This document shows positions 29,052 through 41,400 of a stretch of DNA of 64,000 bases, in pieces (positions within the stretch are counted from its first letter, which is position 1; each line of letters starts with the position of its first letter). The position numbers were made by a program, and so were the translations under genes. The stretch comes from Argentina anserina (Eukaryota; Streptophyta; Magnoliopsida; Rosales; Rosaceae), in contig NW_026089489.1 of NCBI RefSeq assembly GCF_933775445.1, positions 19,236 to 83,235 on the forward strand, in the 5' to 3' direction. The notes below the pieces were generated by a model, which did not search any database, was not told the DNA's origin, and saw nothing but the letters and a program-made list of their open reading frames with translations.

Positions 29052-30367
29052 ATTGATTAATTCTCAATGCTTTGAAGTGTTACTATTGTGAATTGTATAA
29101 TTGTATTTTGTTTCTGTGAATAGTAATCGTAAATAGTGCTTATGTGAACAGTAACTCCGAAAGAAAAAAAAAAAACTTGGATAGAACAAAATTTTTATTG
29201 TGTATATTAAGTTGTTATTTGTTATATTGTTGTAGTAGTATGCCTATAAGAAACTTGTTACACATAGTTAAATTTTTTATTTTTATTTTTAAGGAAGCTA
29301 AATGTTTATTTATGCTTAGTTTATTGTAAGTTATAAGGTGAACGGAATAGGTAAAGTCCATTTTGTTAATATTAGCCTTAACCCTCCATTTGTACCTTGC
29401 AAAGGTCACTTGGAGTTGTGGGCGGCTTTTATTAACACTTTGCGAGCAGTCTAACACACAAAGTTATTCCGAGCTGAGTAAGAGGCTTGCTATTTTCATT
29501 ACCCTGGTTCAAGGTTTACAAAATTGGATCTCAGAGGCCCATAGACTGACATACATCTCGGTGATGGAGTCGATTGGGAAAGCATCCTTTCGAGGTTGTG
29601 GCCCCCGTGGTGTCCAACAAATGAGTCCTGCCTTGTGACTATCTCTGATTCTAGCTATGAAGCCTTCTGAAACAAAGGAATGAGTTTGTGTCTAGATGAC
29701 GTACTTAGGCCGCACGTCCACCTCGCTTTATAACTTAGAAAATAACTTTGTATAAATAGATGTATATAGTTTCCAAAGAAAATAATATTCTAATTTTTAA
29801 GGTATATCGGATAAAGCAAGACCCTTACCGGGGGCTGTTTCAGTCCATTGCACAGTTAGCTCCTCTGCTCCACGTACCTTAAAAGTTAGGAATGTGTGTG
29901 AATAAAATCAATTAGACATTAGTGATACTCTTACATTTGTAGATTTCGAAACAAAAAGAAAAAAATTGTCTTTAAGTTTAACTATATTTCTATTCAATTG
30001 CTAACATTTCTTTTATTTTATTTTATACTTAATCGCTAACATTTTGTGTGTCTTTGTATATCTTAGTTGCTAGATAGGGATTTTAAGAAAGAGTTGGAGA
30101 ATTCTATTGTTAACAATTGATTGAAGCTCTCAATGACTTGGGAAGGACGACAAGTGTTGCAAGAAGCGGAGTTCCACCACACTCTAACTTTTGATTCATG
30201 ATTTGCATTTAATTTAACTCATACTAACTTTTACTTAATCATTAGCATTCTACTAACGTATTCTTTGAGTTCCCATCTTCACTCTTCTAACGTTCTTTTT
30301 CTTGATGCAATACAGTTTATGAGTAGAGTGAACATGATTGAGTTTTGATAGTCAAATAGGCACAAAT
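29052..30367 (+). other. Retrotransposon internal leader, no coding capacity
   Basis: This 1.3-kb stretch sits where gag would normally begin. Its longest frame on the + strand is 91 codons (29363-29638), ending in CGPRGVQQMSPAL. It has no zinc knuckle, capsid motif or protease motif that can be recognised. A few AATAGTAA/ACAGTAA repeats and a short A run lie near 29118-29173. The rest is AT-rich unique sequence with no tRNA or gene. It may hold packaging or dimerisation signals, but this cannot be shown from the sequence. Confidence 0.7.
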
Positions 30368-30472
30368 TTGGAGGTGTACAACTCCAAGTGGTGTCGCCTA
30401 AAACTTAAAAAGAAGTGCAGAGTCTAGGCTGAGAGACTTTAAAACTCAAGCGCTACATGGGAGGCAACCCAT
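30368..30472 (+). other. Cluster of three potential RNA hairpins with GGGAGGCAACCC motif
   Basis: Three perfect short stems occur within 105 bp. TTGGAG pairs with CTCCAA around an 8-nt loop (30368-30387). AGTCT pairs with AGACT around an 8-nt loop (30421-30438). ATGGG pairs with CCCAT around AGGCAA (30457-30472). The last sits inside GCGCTACATGGGAGGCAACC, which resembles a phrase I recall downstream of the coding region in plant Athila/Tat-type elements (memory, unchecked). Retention in an element that has lost all coding sequence suggests a cis-acting RNA role, which is an inference. Confidence 0.45.
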
Positions 30473-30631
30473 TTCAACCGTACCTGTGGAGGAGTCGTCT
30501 ACGGGAGTTTGCAATTTCTTATCCCTTCACTCTTATGGTTGAATTGTATATCTATTGATGTGTGATCTTAGTCTATACTTATGAATTACATTCTGATTAT
30601 TGAGCTTACATTGAGGACAATGTAATTTTCT

Positions 30632-30644
30632 AAGTGTGGGGTAG
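30632..30644 (+). other. Internal PPT-like motif, copy 1
   Basis: AAGTGTGGGGTAG matches the terminal PPT, preceded by TTGAGGACAATGTAATTTTC and followed by an A-rich stretch (about 30695-30750). It may be a central priming site or the relic PPT of an ancestral element. Confidence 0.55.
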
Positions 30645-31356
30645 GGTTGCATGATCATTGTTTGCTGATTTTTGCTTTGATTTCATGATATAAACGAAAA
30701 AGAAAGAAAAAATAGAAAAAAAATGTTTAAAAAAATCGAAAAAAAATGTGTTGTTTTGAGTCTTAGGATGCCCCTAAAGTTTAGGATGATTATGTCTCTA
30801 AATGCATAGATGATGGTTTTGCATTTCATAAGAATTGAATTGTAAGTTTCATTGATAATGTGGATTTGGTATGAACATGTGAGAGTTGATTGAATGTAAT
30901 ATGACATACATGTTTGGTTAGTTTAAGTCCATAACAACCTGTGAGTTTTTGAGCCTATATATGCTTTCTTCTTGACTGATAATATGAAATTTCGTGGTTG
31001 TTTTATGAACCTCATTATTCTTTCCATTTTCAATGACTATGTGCCATAGCTTTTAATGGACTCTAGAATTTACTAGAACTCATCTTTTGTGATTGTTGAA
31101 ACTTTTAAGTCATAAAATGCTCTGATTTTGAAAGGGATTTATGGATCATTTCTAGGATTACCACCACTTTAGCCAAACAGCCATGTATCCCTATATGTGC
31201 CCTGCTTGGGACCCCTTAGTTGAACCCCATTTGAGCCTACATTGAGCCTTTTCTTCATCACTTATGTTATCTCCATGCTTAGTATAGTTACCTCTACCTT
31301 GTCCTATAGACTTGGCAGAACTATTTTTGAGATGATGTTGTGATGATGCATGAAAT

Positions 31357-31369
31357 AAGTGTGGGGTGG
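31357..31369 (+). other. Internal PPT-like motif, copy 2
   Basis: AAGTGTGGGGTGG shares eleven leading bases with the terminal PPT and is again followed within about 60 bp by an A/G-rich tract (about 31411-31440). The arrangement resembles copy 1, as if a PPT-plus-A-rich module was duplicated. Confidence 0.5.
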
Positions 31370-32193
31370 AAGACATGAGAAAAGAAAATATGAACAAGCT
31401 TTTAAGCAAATGCCGAAAAAGAAAAGAAAGAAAAAAATTACATTCAAATGATGAATGAAAAAAAATGATGAGATCGGCAATACAAGGAAAGAAAGGAAAA
31501 TATGTTGTCTTCCATGTGTGATTTGGAGTTGAGTTGTAATTGAATGTCTAAAAATGTGTATTTGACCTTTGTCCATGTTCACTTTGTGGTAGAAATGATG
31601 ATTGGGCCCAAGGCCCTTGATGGTGTGTGGTGTTATAAGGATGATGTTTATTCTGCTAAGTCTATATGATTACCTTTGTAATTCCTTGATATTCCATGCC
31701 TTTACCTAAGCCTAAACATTCACCTTGTATAATGATCCTAATGATTCTTAAAATGAGCAAATCTTAGTTTGTGGAGATGATCACAACAGTTGAGCATATG
31801 GTTTTGGTCCATTTGTGCACTTAGTTGTTAAATGAGGTTTTCCTTTTGTTATTCACAAAGAGCTTTCATTTGATGAAATATGCAAGCTATTTCATGCTTT
31901 ATTATCCTTTCTCTTGCATATACTTGTGTGTGAATCATAACCATGAATCTGAGTGAAAAGAAGAGAGTATGCCTTGTGAGGAGGATTGGATTAACTAAAC
32001 ATGTTATGTGCTTATTGTCTCATTTCTTACTTATTCATACCATGAAACATGTTTATGAAACTTGGAATTTATGTGCTTACATGCAGATGCTTAAACTTGA
32101 AAGCTATGTGTTTTGAGATTCTGAGGCAATCATTTAGGGGCAATAGAGTTTTCTGTTGTTTTGTTTTGTTTTGCTAAGGGACTAGCAAAAGCC

Positions 32194-32207
32194 AAGTGTG
32201 GGGTAGT
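32194..32207 (+). other. Polypurine tract before 3' LTR
   Basis: AAGTGTGGGGTAGT abuts the TGATAG start of the 3' LTR. Position and G-rich composition make it the plus-strand primer site. It is interrupted by pyrimidines, as in the AAGTGTGGGG-type PPTs of the Athila/Tat branch. Confidence 0.8.
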
Positions 32208-33951
32208 TGATAGGAGCACTTTGTGCGACGTTCTTAACATGTTTTTACCTCCATTCGTACTTTACTTAGCCCTTATTATTGTAGTATAGAGTCATTGAGT
32301 CGAGTTAGGAGTCTTTAGTGACGTTCGTTCCCTTTTAGTGCTAAAACGGGTGTAAAATGCAGAAATTGTCGAGAGTGCTATAGAGTAGTATTCCTTGTCG
32401 AACTAGGAAACCTAGTTTGGTTAGGATTTTTATTATTCGATATTTCTGTAACATATGTGATTTATATTTATTATTTCCTTTCCTTATTTTCAGAATTAAA
32501 TGTGAGATAATGACTTGGAAATTATGGAAAGAAAGAGGAGAAGAAGGAAACAAAAGGAGAAAAAGGAAAGAAGTAATTTAGTTTCTGAATAAGATGAAAA
32601 GGAATAAGTATGCAGCCTCAAAGGAGGGAAGGTTCATCCAGCCATTAAATGGAAAGAATAAGAAAAGAAGGAAACAAAAGAAGAAAAAAGAAGGAGAGAA
32701 CAAAGAGATAATTCTGAAGAATGCATGTGGTCTAGAAGAAGGGAGAATGCATGTGACCAACAAAGATGATCATCATTCAATCGAGAAGGAAAGAAAAGAA
32801 AAAAAAAAGGAAATACATGGATCATCCCATTCAAAACCCTAGCAGCCCCTCCTCTCCTCCTTCCTCTATAAAAGGCATGGCCTCCCTCACAATTCACGAT
32901 CTCCATTCTCTGACAAACAAAGTCGAATTGCTGCCCAAGAACATCCAGAAAATTCAAGCCAAAAACCTTCATCCATCATCACCAAGCCGTGCTCATCTTC
33001 CTCCTCCACCAATTCGAATTCATCCTTGCTTCATCCTAGAAGGTTTCTAATGTGTGATTCATCCATGGCTTGTAATCTTTCTTTTTATTTTCTGCAAATT
33101 TCGAATTTATTGTATGAATCATTGGATGTTATTTTCGGTTTCATATATGAGGAACATAATTTCAGACTTCTTTGGTTTTATGTTTTGATTGCATGAACTC
33201 ATGAAATATGTGTGTATGCCGTGTGTAGCATCTATGGGCAGTAGGTTTTCTATTTCTATTTAGGTTTTATTTCAATTTATTCCTTGAACTTGTGCATCTA
33301 AATCAATGCTCGAGGAAGCCAAGGCCATGGTTCTCCTAAGGTTGCGATTTCATTCACCAAAGTGTTCATTGATTGAATATGCGCTTCGTGTTTCAATTAT
33401 GGATACTTATATAGGGCTGTGATAGTTCTAGGAATTTGCATGTTTAATCAAGATGAGTGACGCCATGCTTGTGTAACATGTCTTCAATTCGACTTAATGT
33501 GCTTATGTGCTAATTTGTTGTTTAACTAGACGCTTCGTTATGTTGAACTCTCTTTAGCATATGTTTAGGATTGAACGCTTCGTTGATTCTAAATAATTAA
33601 GAAGTCTTAACGATTAGATGAACCGCTTCGGACTCTAATTAGAATTGGAATTAAAATGGACTTAAGAAGAATCGAAAATACTTGCTGCCTATATGTTATT
33701 CTATACATGTCATACATGTTTCTTGAGTAGAATTCGTGTTTTGGTTATGTGATGAGTGGTTGATCAATTGTATATAAGTAATTTAGGATTTATTTTAAGT
33801 AGTAGTTTTAGAATCCAACTCAAATCCCCCAATAACATGATAAGTTTTGAGGCCCTTTTGATTCCCCGGACTGAACGATCCCTGCTTATTCTATACTAAC
33901 GATGATGTTTTTCAGGGTATTTTATAGACGTTCTAAACGAACGCTCTATCA
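32208..33951 (+). repeat. 3' LTR (1,744 bp)
   Basis: This is a direct repeat of the 5' LTR at a constant 4,921-bp offset, of the same length, with no mismatch seen by eye. It follows the polypurine tract directly and ends CTATCA immediately before the GAAAC target duplication. The U3 purine tracts, TATA box (32867-32873) and CGCTTCG motifs (33382, 33531, 33576, 33624) are all retained. Because this LTR carries an intact promoter, transcription could in principle read out into the right satellite array. Confidence 0.96.
32867..32873 (+). promoter_or_regulatory. Putative TATA box of 3' LTR
   Basis: This is the identical TATAAAA copy in the 3' LTR, 4,921 bp from the 5' one. It would be carried into the 5' LTR of daughter copies by reverse transcription, and could drive read-out into the adjoining satellite. 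Confidence 0.72.
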
Positions 33952-33956
33952 GAAAC
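33952..33956. other. Target-site duplication, right copy (GAAAC)
   Basis: This GAAAC directly follows the CTATCA end of the 3' LTR and continues into ACTCTCAAATTC, the expected next part of the monomer. It confirms a single clean integration with no deletion of flanking satellite. Confidence 0.95.
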
Positions 33957-35499
33957 ACTCTCAAATTCAATAGAAAGTCGCATCAGAAAGGCTTACAGAA
34001 AGATACTCAAACGAGAATTGAAAAGATACTCAAAGTGCAATAGTAAACATACTCAAACGATAGAAAGATACTCAGTTTGAAAGAAACACACGCTCTCACT
34101 GGAAACACTCTCAAATTCAAGAAAAACTCGCATCAGAAAGGCTTACAGAAAGATACTCAAACGAGGATTAAAAAGATACTCAAATTGCAATAGTAAACAT
34201 ACTCAAACGATAGAAAGATACTCAGTTTGAAAGAAACACACGCCCACACTGGAAACACTCTCAAATTCAAGAAAAACTCGCATCGAAAGCCGTTCAGAAA
34301 GATACTCAAACGAGGATTGAAAAGATACTCCAATTGCAATAGTAATCATACTCAAACGATAGAAAGATACTCAGTTTGAAAGAAACACACGCCCACACTG
34401 GAAACACTCTCAAATTCAAGAAAAACTCGCATCGAAAGCCGTTCAGAAAGATACTCAAACGAGGATTGAAAAGATACTCAAATTGCAATAGTAATCATAC
34501 ACTAACGATAGAAAGATACTCAGTTTGAAAGAAACACACGCCCACACTGGAAACACTCTCAAATTCAAGAAAAACTCGCATCGAAAGCCGTTCAGAAAGA
34601 TACTCAAACGAGGATTGAAAAGATACTCAAATTGCAATAGTAATCATACTCTAACGATAGAAAGATACTAAGTTTGAAAGAAACACACGCCCACACTGGA
34701 AACACTCTCAAATTCAATAGAAACTTGCATCAGAAAGGCTTACAGAAAGATACTTAAACGAGAATTGAAAAGATACTAAAAGTGCAATAGTAAACATACT
34801 CAAATGATAGAAAGATACTCAGTTTGAAAGAAACACACGCCCACACTGGAAACACTCTCAAATTCAATAGAAACTCGCATCAGAAAGCCTTACAGAAAGA
34901 TACTCAAACGAGAATTGAAAAGATACTCAAAGTGCAATAGTAAACATACTCAAACGATAGAAAGATACTCAGTTTGAAAGAAACACAAGCCCACACTGGA
35001 AACACTCTCAAATCCAAGAAAAACTCGCATCGAAAGCCGTTCAGAAAGATACTCAAACGAGGATTGAAAAGATACTCAAATTGCAATAGTAAACATACTC
35101 AAACGATAGAAAGATACTCAGTTTGAAAGAAACACACGCCCACACAGGAAACACTCTCAAATTCAATAGAAACTCGCATCAGAAAGGCTTACAGAAAGAT
35201 ACTCAAACGAGAATTCAAAAGATACTCAAAGTGCAATAGTAAACATACTCAAACGATAGAAAGATACTCAGTTTGAAAGAAACACACGCCCACACTGGAA
35301 ACACTCTCAAATTCAATAGAAACTCGCATCAGAAAGCCTTACAGAAAGATACTCAAACGAGAATTAAAAAGATACTCAAAGTGCAATAGTAAACATACTC
35401 AAACGATAGAAAGATACTCAGTTTGAAAGAAAAACAAGCCCACACTGGAAACACTCTCAAATTCAAGAAAAAATCGCATCGAAAGCCGTTCAGAAAGAT

Positions 35500-38400
35500 A
35501 CTCAAACGAGGATTGAAAAGATACTCAAATTGCAATAGTAAACATACTCAAATGATAGAAAGATACTCAGTTTGAAAGAAACACAAGCCCACACTGGAAA
35601 CACTCTCAAATCCAAGAAAAACTCGCATCGAAAGCCGTTCAGAAAGATACTCAAACGAGGATTGAAAAGATACTCAAATTGCAATAGTAAACATACTCAA
35701 ACGATAGAAAGATACTCAGTTTGAAAGAAACACACCCCCACACTGGAAACACTCCCAAATTCAATAGAAACTCGCATCAGAAAGGCTTACAGAAAGATAC
35801 TCAAACGAGAATTCAAAAGATACTCAAAGTGCAATAGTAAACATACTCAAACATAGAAAGATACTCAGTTTGAAAGAAACACACGCCCACACTGGAAACA
35901 CTCTCAAATTCAATAGAAACTCGCATCAGAAAGGCTTACAGAAAGATACTCAAACGAGAATTGAAAAGATACTCAAAGTGCAATAGTAAACATACTCAAA
36001 CGATAGAAAGATACTCAGTTTGAAAGAAACCCACGCCCATACTGGAAACACTCTCAAATTCAAGAAAAACTCGCATCGAATGCCGTTCAGAAAGATACTT
36101 AAACGAGAATTGAAAAGATACTCAAAGAGCAATAGTAAACATACTCAAACGATAGAAAGATACTCAGTTTGAAAGAAACACACGCCCACACTGGAAACAC
36201 TCTCAAATTCAAGAAAAACTCGCATCGAAATCCGTTCAGAAATATACTCAAACGAGAATTGAAAAGATACTCAAAGAGCAATAGTAAACATACTCAAACG
36301 ATAGAAAGATACTCAGTTTGAAAGAAACACACGCCCACACTGGAAACACTCTCAAATTCAAGAAAAACTCGCATCGAAAGCCGTTCAGAAAGATACTTAA
36401 ACGAGAATTGAAAAGATACTCAAAATGCAATAGTAAACATACTCAAACGATAGAACACGCCCACACTGGAAACACTCTCAAATACAATAGAAACTCGCAT
36501 CCGAAAGGATTACAGAAAGATACTCAAACGAGAATTCAAAAGATACTCAAAGTGCAATAGTAAACATACTCAAACGATAGAAAGATACTCAGTTTGAAAG
36601 AAACACACGCCCACACTGGAAACACTCTCAAATTCAATAGAAACTCGCATCAGAAAGGCTTACAGAAAGATACTCAAACGAGAATTGAAAATATACTCAA
36701 AGTGCAATAGTAAACATACTCAAACGATAGAAAGATACTCAGTTTGAAAGAAACACACGCCCATACTGGAAACACTCTAAAATTCAAGAAAAACGCGCAT
36801 CGAAAGCCGTTTAGAAAGATACTCAAACGAGAATTGAAAAGATACTCAAAGTGCAATAGTAAACATACTCAAAGGATAGAAAGATACTCAGTTTGAAAGA
36901 AACACACGCCCATACTGGAAACACTCTCAAATTCAATAGAACCTCGCATCAGAAAGCCGTTCAGAAAGATACTCAAAGAGCAATAGTAAACATACTCAAA
37001 CGATAGAAAGATACTCAGTTTGAAAGAAACACACGCCCACACAGGAAACACTCTCAAATTCAAGAAAAACTCGTATCGAAAGCCGTTCAGAAAGATACTC
37101 AAACGAGAATTGAAAAGATACTCAAATTGCAATAGTAAACATACTAAAACGATAGAAAGATACTCAGTTTGAAACAAACACACGCCCACACAGGAAACAC
37201 TCTCAAATTCAAGAAAAACTCGTATCGAAAGCCGTTCAGAAAGATACTCAAACGAGAATTGAAAAGATACTCAAATTGCAATAGTAAACATACTAAAACG
37301 ATAGAAAGATACTCAGTTTGAAAGAAACACACGCCCACACTGGAAACACTCTCAAATTCAATAGAAACTCGCATCAGAAAGCCTTACAGAAAGATACTCA
37401 AACGAGAATTAAAAAGATACTCAAAGTGCAATAGTAAACATACTCAAACGATAGAAAGATACTCAGTTTGAAAGAAACACAAGCCCACACTGGAAACACT
37501 CTCAAATCCAAGAAAAACTCGCATCGAAAGCCGTTCAGAAAGATACTCAAACGAGGATTGAAAAGATACTCAAATTGCAATAGTAAACATACTCAAACGT
37601 TAGAAAGATACTCAGTTTGAAAGAAACACACGCCCACACTGGAAACACTCTCAAATTCAATAGAAACTCGCATCAGAAAGCCTTACAGAAAGATACACAA
37701 ACGAGAATTGAAAAGATACTCAAAGTGCAATAGTAAACATACTCAAACGATAGAAAGATACTCAGTTTGAAAGAAACACAAGCCCACACTGGAAACACTC
37801 TCAAATTCAAGAAAAAATCGCATCGAAAGCCGTTCAGAAAGATACTCAAACGAGGATTGAAAAGATACTCAAATTGCAATAGTAAACATACTCAAACGAT
37901 AGAAAGATACTCAGTTTGAAAGAAACACACGCCACACTGGAAACACTCTCAAATTCAAGAAAAACTCGCATCGAAAGCCGTTCAGAAAGATACTCAAACG
38001 AGGATTGAAAAGATACTCAAATTGCAATAGTAATCATACTCAAACGATAGAAAGATACTACGTTTGAAAGAAACACACGCCCACACTGGAAACACTCTCA
38101 AATTCAATAGAAACTCGCATCAGAAAGGCTTACAGAAAGATACTCAAACAAGAATTGAAAAGTTACTCAAAGTGCAATAGTAAACATACTAAAACGATAG
38201 AAAGATACTCAGTTTGAAAGAAACACACGCCGACACTGGAAACACTCTCAAATTCAATAGAAACTCGCATCAGAAAGGCTTACAGAAAGATACTTAAAGG
38301 AGAATTGAAAAGATACTCAAAGTGCAATAGTAAACATACTCAAACGATAGAAAGATACTCAGTTTGAAAGAAACACACGCCCACACTGGAAACACTCTCA

Positions 38401-41400
38401 AATTCAATAGAAACTCGCATCAGAAAGCCTTACAGAAAGATACTCAAACGAGAATTGAAAAGATACTCAAAATGCAATAGTAAACATACTCAAACGATAG
38501 AAAGATACTTAGTTTGAAAGAAACACAAGCCCACACTGGAAACACTCTCAAATCCAAGAAAAACTCGCATCGAAAGCCGTTCAGAAAGATACTCAAACGA
38601 GGATTGAAAAGATACTCAAATTGCAATAGTAAACATACTCAAACGATAGAAAGATACTCAGTTTGAAAGAAACACACGCCCACACAGGAAACACTCTCAA
38701 ATTCAATAGAAACTCGCATCAGAAAGGCTTACAGAAAGATACTCAAACGAGAATTCAAAAGATACTCAAAGTGCAATAGTAAACATACTCAAACGATAGA
38801 AAGATACTCAGTTTGAAAGAAACACACGCCGACACTGGAAACACTCTCAAATTCAATAGAAACTCGCATCAGAAAGGCTTACAGAAAGATACTTAAAGGA
38901 TAATTGAAAAGATACTCAAAGTGCAATAGTAAACATACTCAAACGATAGAAAGATACTCAGTTTGAAAGAAACACACGCCCACACTGGAAACACTCTCAA
39001 ATTCAATAGAAACTCGCATCAGAAAGCCTTACAGAAAGATACTCAAACGAGAATTGAAAAAATACTCAAAGTGCAATAGTAAACATACTCAAACGATAGA
39101 AAGATACTCAGATTGAAAGAAACACAAGCCCACACTGGAAACACTCTCAAATCCAAGAAAAACTCGCATCGAAAGCCGTTCAGAAAGATACTCAAACGAG
39201 GATTGAAAAGATACTCAAATTGCAATAGTAAACATACTCAAACGATAGAAAAATACTCAGTTTGAAAGAAACACACCCCCACACTGGAAACACTCCCAAA
39301 TTCAATAGAAACTCGCATCAGAAAGGCTTACAGAAAGATACTCAAACGAGAATTGAAAAGATACTCAAAGTGCAATAGTAAACATACTCAAACGATAGAA
39401 AGATACTCAGTTTGAAAGAAACCCACGCCCATACTGGAAACACTCTCAAATTCAAGAAAAACTCGCATCGAAAGCCGTTCAGAAAGATACTTAAACGAGA
39501 ATTGAAAAGATACTCAAAGAGCAATAGTAAACATACTCAAACGATAGAAAGATACTCAGTTTGAAAGAAACACACGCCCACACTGGAAACACTCTTAAAT
39601 TCAAGAAAAACTCGCATCGAAATCCGTTCAGAAATATACTCAAACGAGAATTGAAAAGATACTCAAAGAGCAATAGTAAACATACTCAAACGATAGAAAG
39701 ATACTCAGTTTGAAAGAAACACACGCCCACACTGGAAACACTCTCAAATTCAAGAAAAACTCGCATCGAAAGCCGTTCAGAAAGATACTTAAACGAGAAT
39801 TGAAAAGATACTCAAAATGCAATAGTAAACATACTCAAACGATAGAACACGCCCACACTGGAAACACTCTCAAATACAATAGAAACTCGCATCCGAAAGG
39901 ATTACAGAAAGATACTCAAACGAGAATTCAAAAGATACTCAAAGTGCAATAGTAAACATACTCAAACGATAGAAAGATACTCAGTTTGAAAGAAACACAC
40001 GCCCACACTGGAAACACTCTCAAATTCAATAGAAACTCGCATCAGAAAGGCTTACAGAAAGATACTCAAACGAGAATTGAAAATATACTCAAAGTGCAAT
40101 AGTAAACATACTCAAACGATAGAAAGATACTCAGTTTGAAAGAAACACACGCCCATACTGGAAACACTCTCAAATTCAAGAAAAACGCGCATCGAAAGCC
40201 GTTTAGAAAGATACTCAAACGAGAATTGAAAAGATACTCAAAGTGCAATAGTAAACATACTCAAAGGATAGAAAGATACTCAGTTTGAAAGAAACACACG
40301 CCCATACTGGAAACACTCTCAAATTCAATAGAAACTCGCATCAGAAAGCCGTTCAGAAAGATACTCAAAGAGCAATAGTAAACATACTCAAACGATAGAA
40401 AGATACTCAGTTTGAAAGAAACACACACCCACACAGGAAACACTCTCAAATTCAATAGAAACTCGCATCAGAAAGGCTTACAGAAAGATACTCAAACGAG
40501 AATTCAAAAGATACTCAAAGTGCAATAGTAAACATACTCAAACGATAGAAAGATACTCAGTTTGAAAGAAACACACGCCCACACTGGAAACACTCTCAAA
40601 TTCAAGAAAAACTCGCATCGAAAGCTGTTCAGAAAGATACTTAAACGAGAATTGAAAAGATACTCAAAATGCAATAGTAAACATACTCAAACGATAGAAC
40701 ACGCCCACACTGGAAACACTCTCAAATACAATAGAAACTCGCATCCGAAAGGATTACAGAAAGATACTCAAACGAGAATTGAAAATATACTCAAAGTGCA
40801 ATAGTAAACATACTCAAACGATAGAAAGATACTCAGTTTGAAAGAAACACACGCCCATACTGGAAACACTCTCAAATTCAAGAAAAACGCGCATCGAAAG
40901 CCGTTTAGAAAGATACTCAAACGAGAATTGAAAAGATACTCAAAGTGCAATAGTAAACATACTCAAAGGATAGAAAGATACTCAGTTTGAAAGAAACACA
41001 CGCCCATACTGGAAACACTCTCAAATTCAATAGAAACTCGCATCAGAAAGCCGTTCAGAAAGATACTCAAAGAGCAATAGTAAACATACTCAAACGATAG
41101 AAAGATACTCAGTTTGAAAGAAACACACGCCCACACAGGAAACACTCTCAAATTCAAGAAAAACTCGTATCGAAAGCCGTTCAGAAAGATACTCAAACGA
41201 GAATTGAAAAGATACTCAAATTGCAATAGTAAACATACTAAAACGATAGAAAGATACTCAGTTTGAAACAAACACACGCCCACACAGGAAACACTCTCAA
41301 ATTCAAGAAAAACTCGTATCGAAAGCCGTTCAGAAAGATACTCAAACGAGAATTGAAAAGATACTCAAATTGCAATAGTAAACATACTAAAACGATAGAA

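Larger units (their letters stand above)
30473..32193 (+). other. Retrotransposon 3' internal region, non-coding
   Basis: These 1.7 kb lie between the hairpin cluster and the PPT. They are AT-rich, with A-rich tracts after each internal PPT-like motif and repeated GAGCCTA/GAGCCTT phrases (near 30951, 31223 and 31241). No frame exceeds about 92 codons on either strand and none shows RT, RNase H, integrase or envelope-like features. In the known Athila/Tat elements a long non-coding region also lies between pol (or an env-like gene) and the 3' LTR. This segment is probably a remnant of that region. Confidence 0.65.
27287..33951 (+). mobile_element. Complete non-autonomous LTR retrotransposon, Athila/Tat-like (LARD-type), inserted in satellite
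   Basis: The element is 6,665 bp with two 1,744-bp LTRs and a 3,177-bp internal region. It begins TGATAG and ends CTATCA, and the 5-bp target duplication GAAAC flanks it (27282-27286 and 33952-33956). Removing the element and one GAAAC restores an intact monomer. The two LTRs showed no difference on line-by-line reading, which implies a recent insertion. The PBS matches plant tRNA-Asp and the PPT precedes the 3' LTR, fixing orientation as +. No frame longer than about 91 codons exists in the internal region and no gag, protease, RT, RNase H, integrase or env-like domain is recognisable. It must therefore rely on proteins of another element. Assignment to the Athila/Tat branch of Ty3/gypsy rests on the Asp primer, the LTR ends and the AAGTGTGGGGT motif. 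It is inferred, not proven by protein similarity. Confidence 0.95.

Noticed and set aside
29363..29638. 91-codon frame in the retrotransposon leader, considered as a gag remnant
   Set aside because: No capsid or zinc-knuckle (CX2CX4HX4C) pattern is visible, and the length is expected by chance in 3 kb.
36318..36560. 80-100-codon + strand frames (MKETHAHTGNTLKF…), also near 39710, 40562, 42907, 43333, 46851, 47277, 54435 and 54861
   Set aside because: They are created where a 23-bp deletion or a 150-bp monomer keeps the frame open. The peptides are Lys/Thr-rich translations of satellite and are copied by block duplication.
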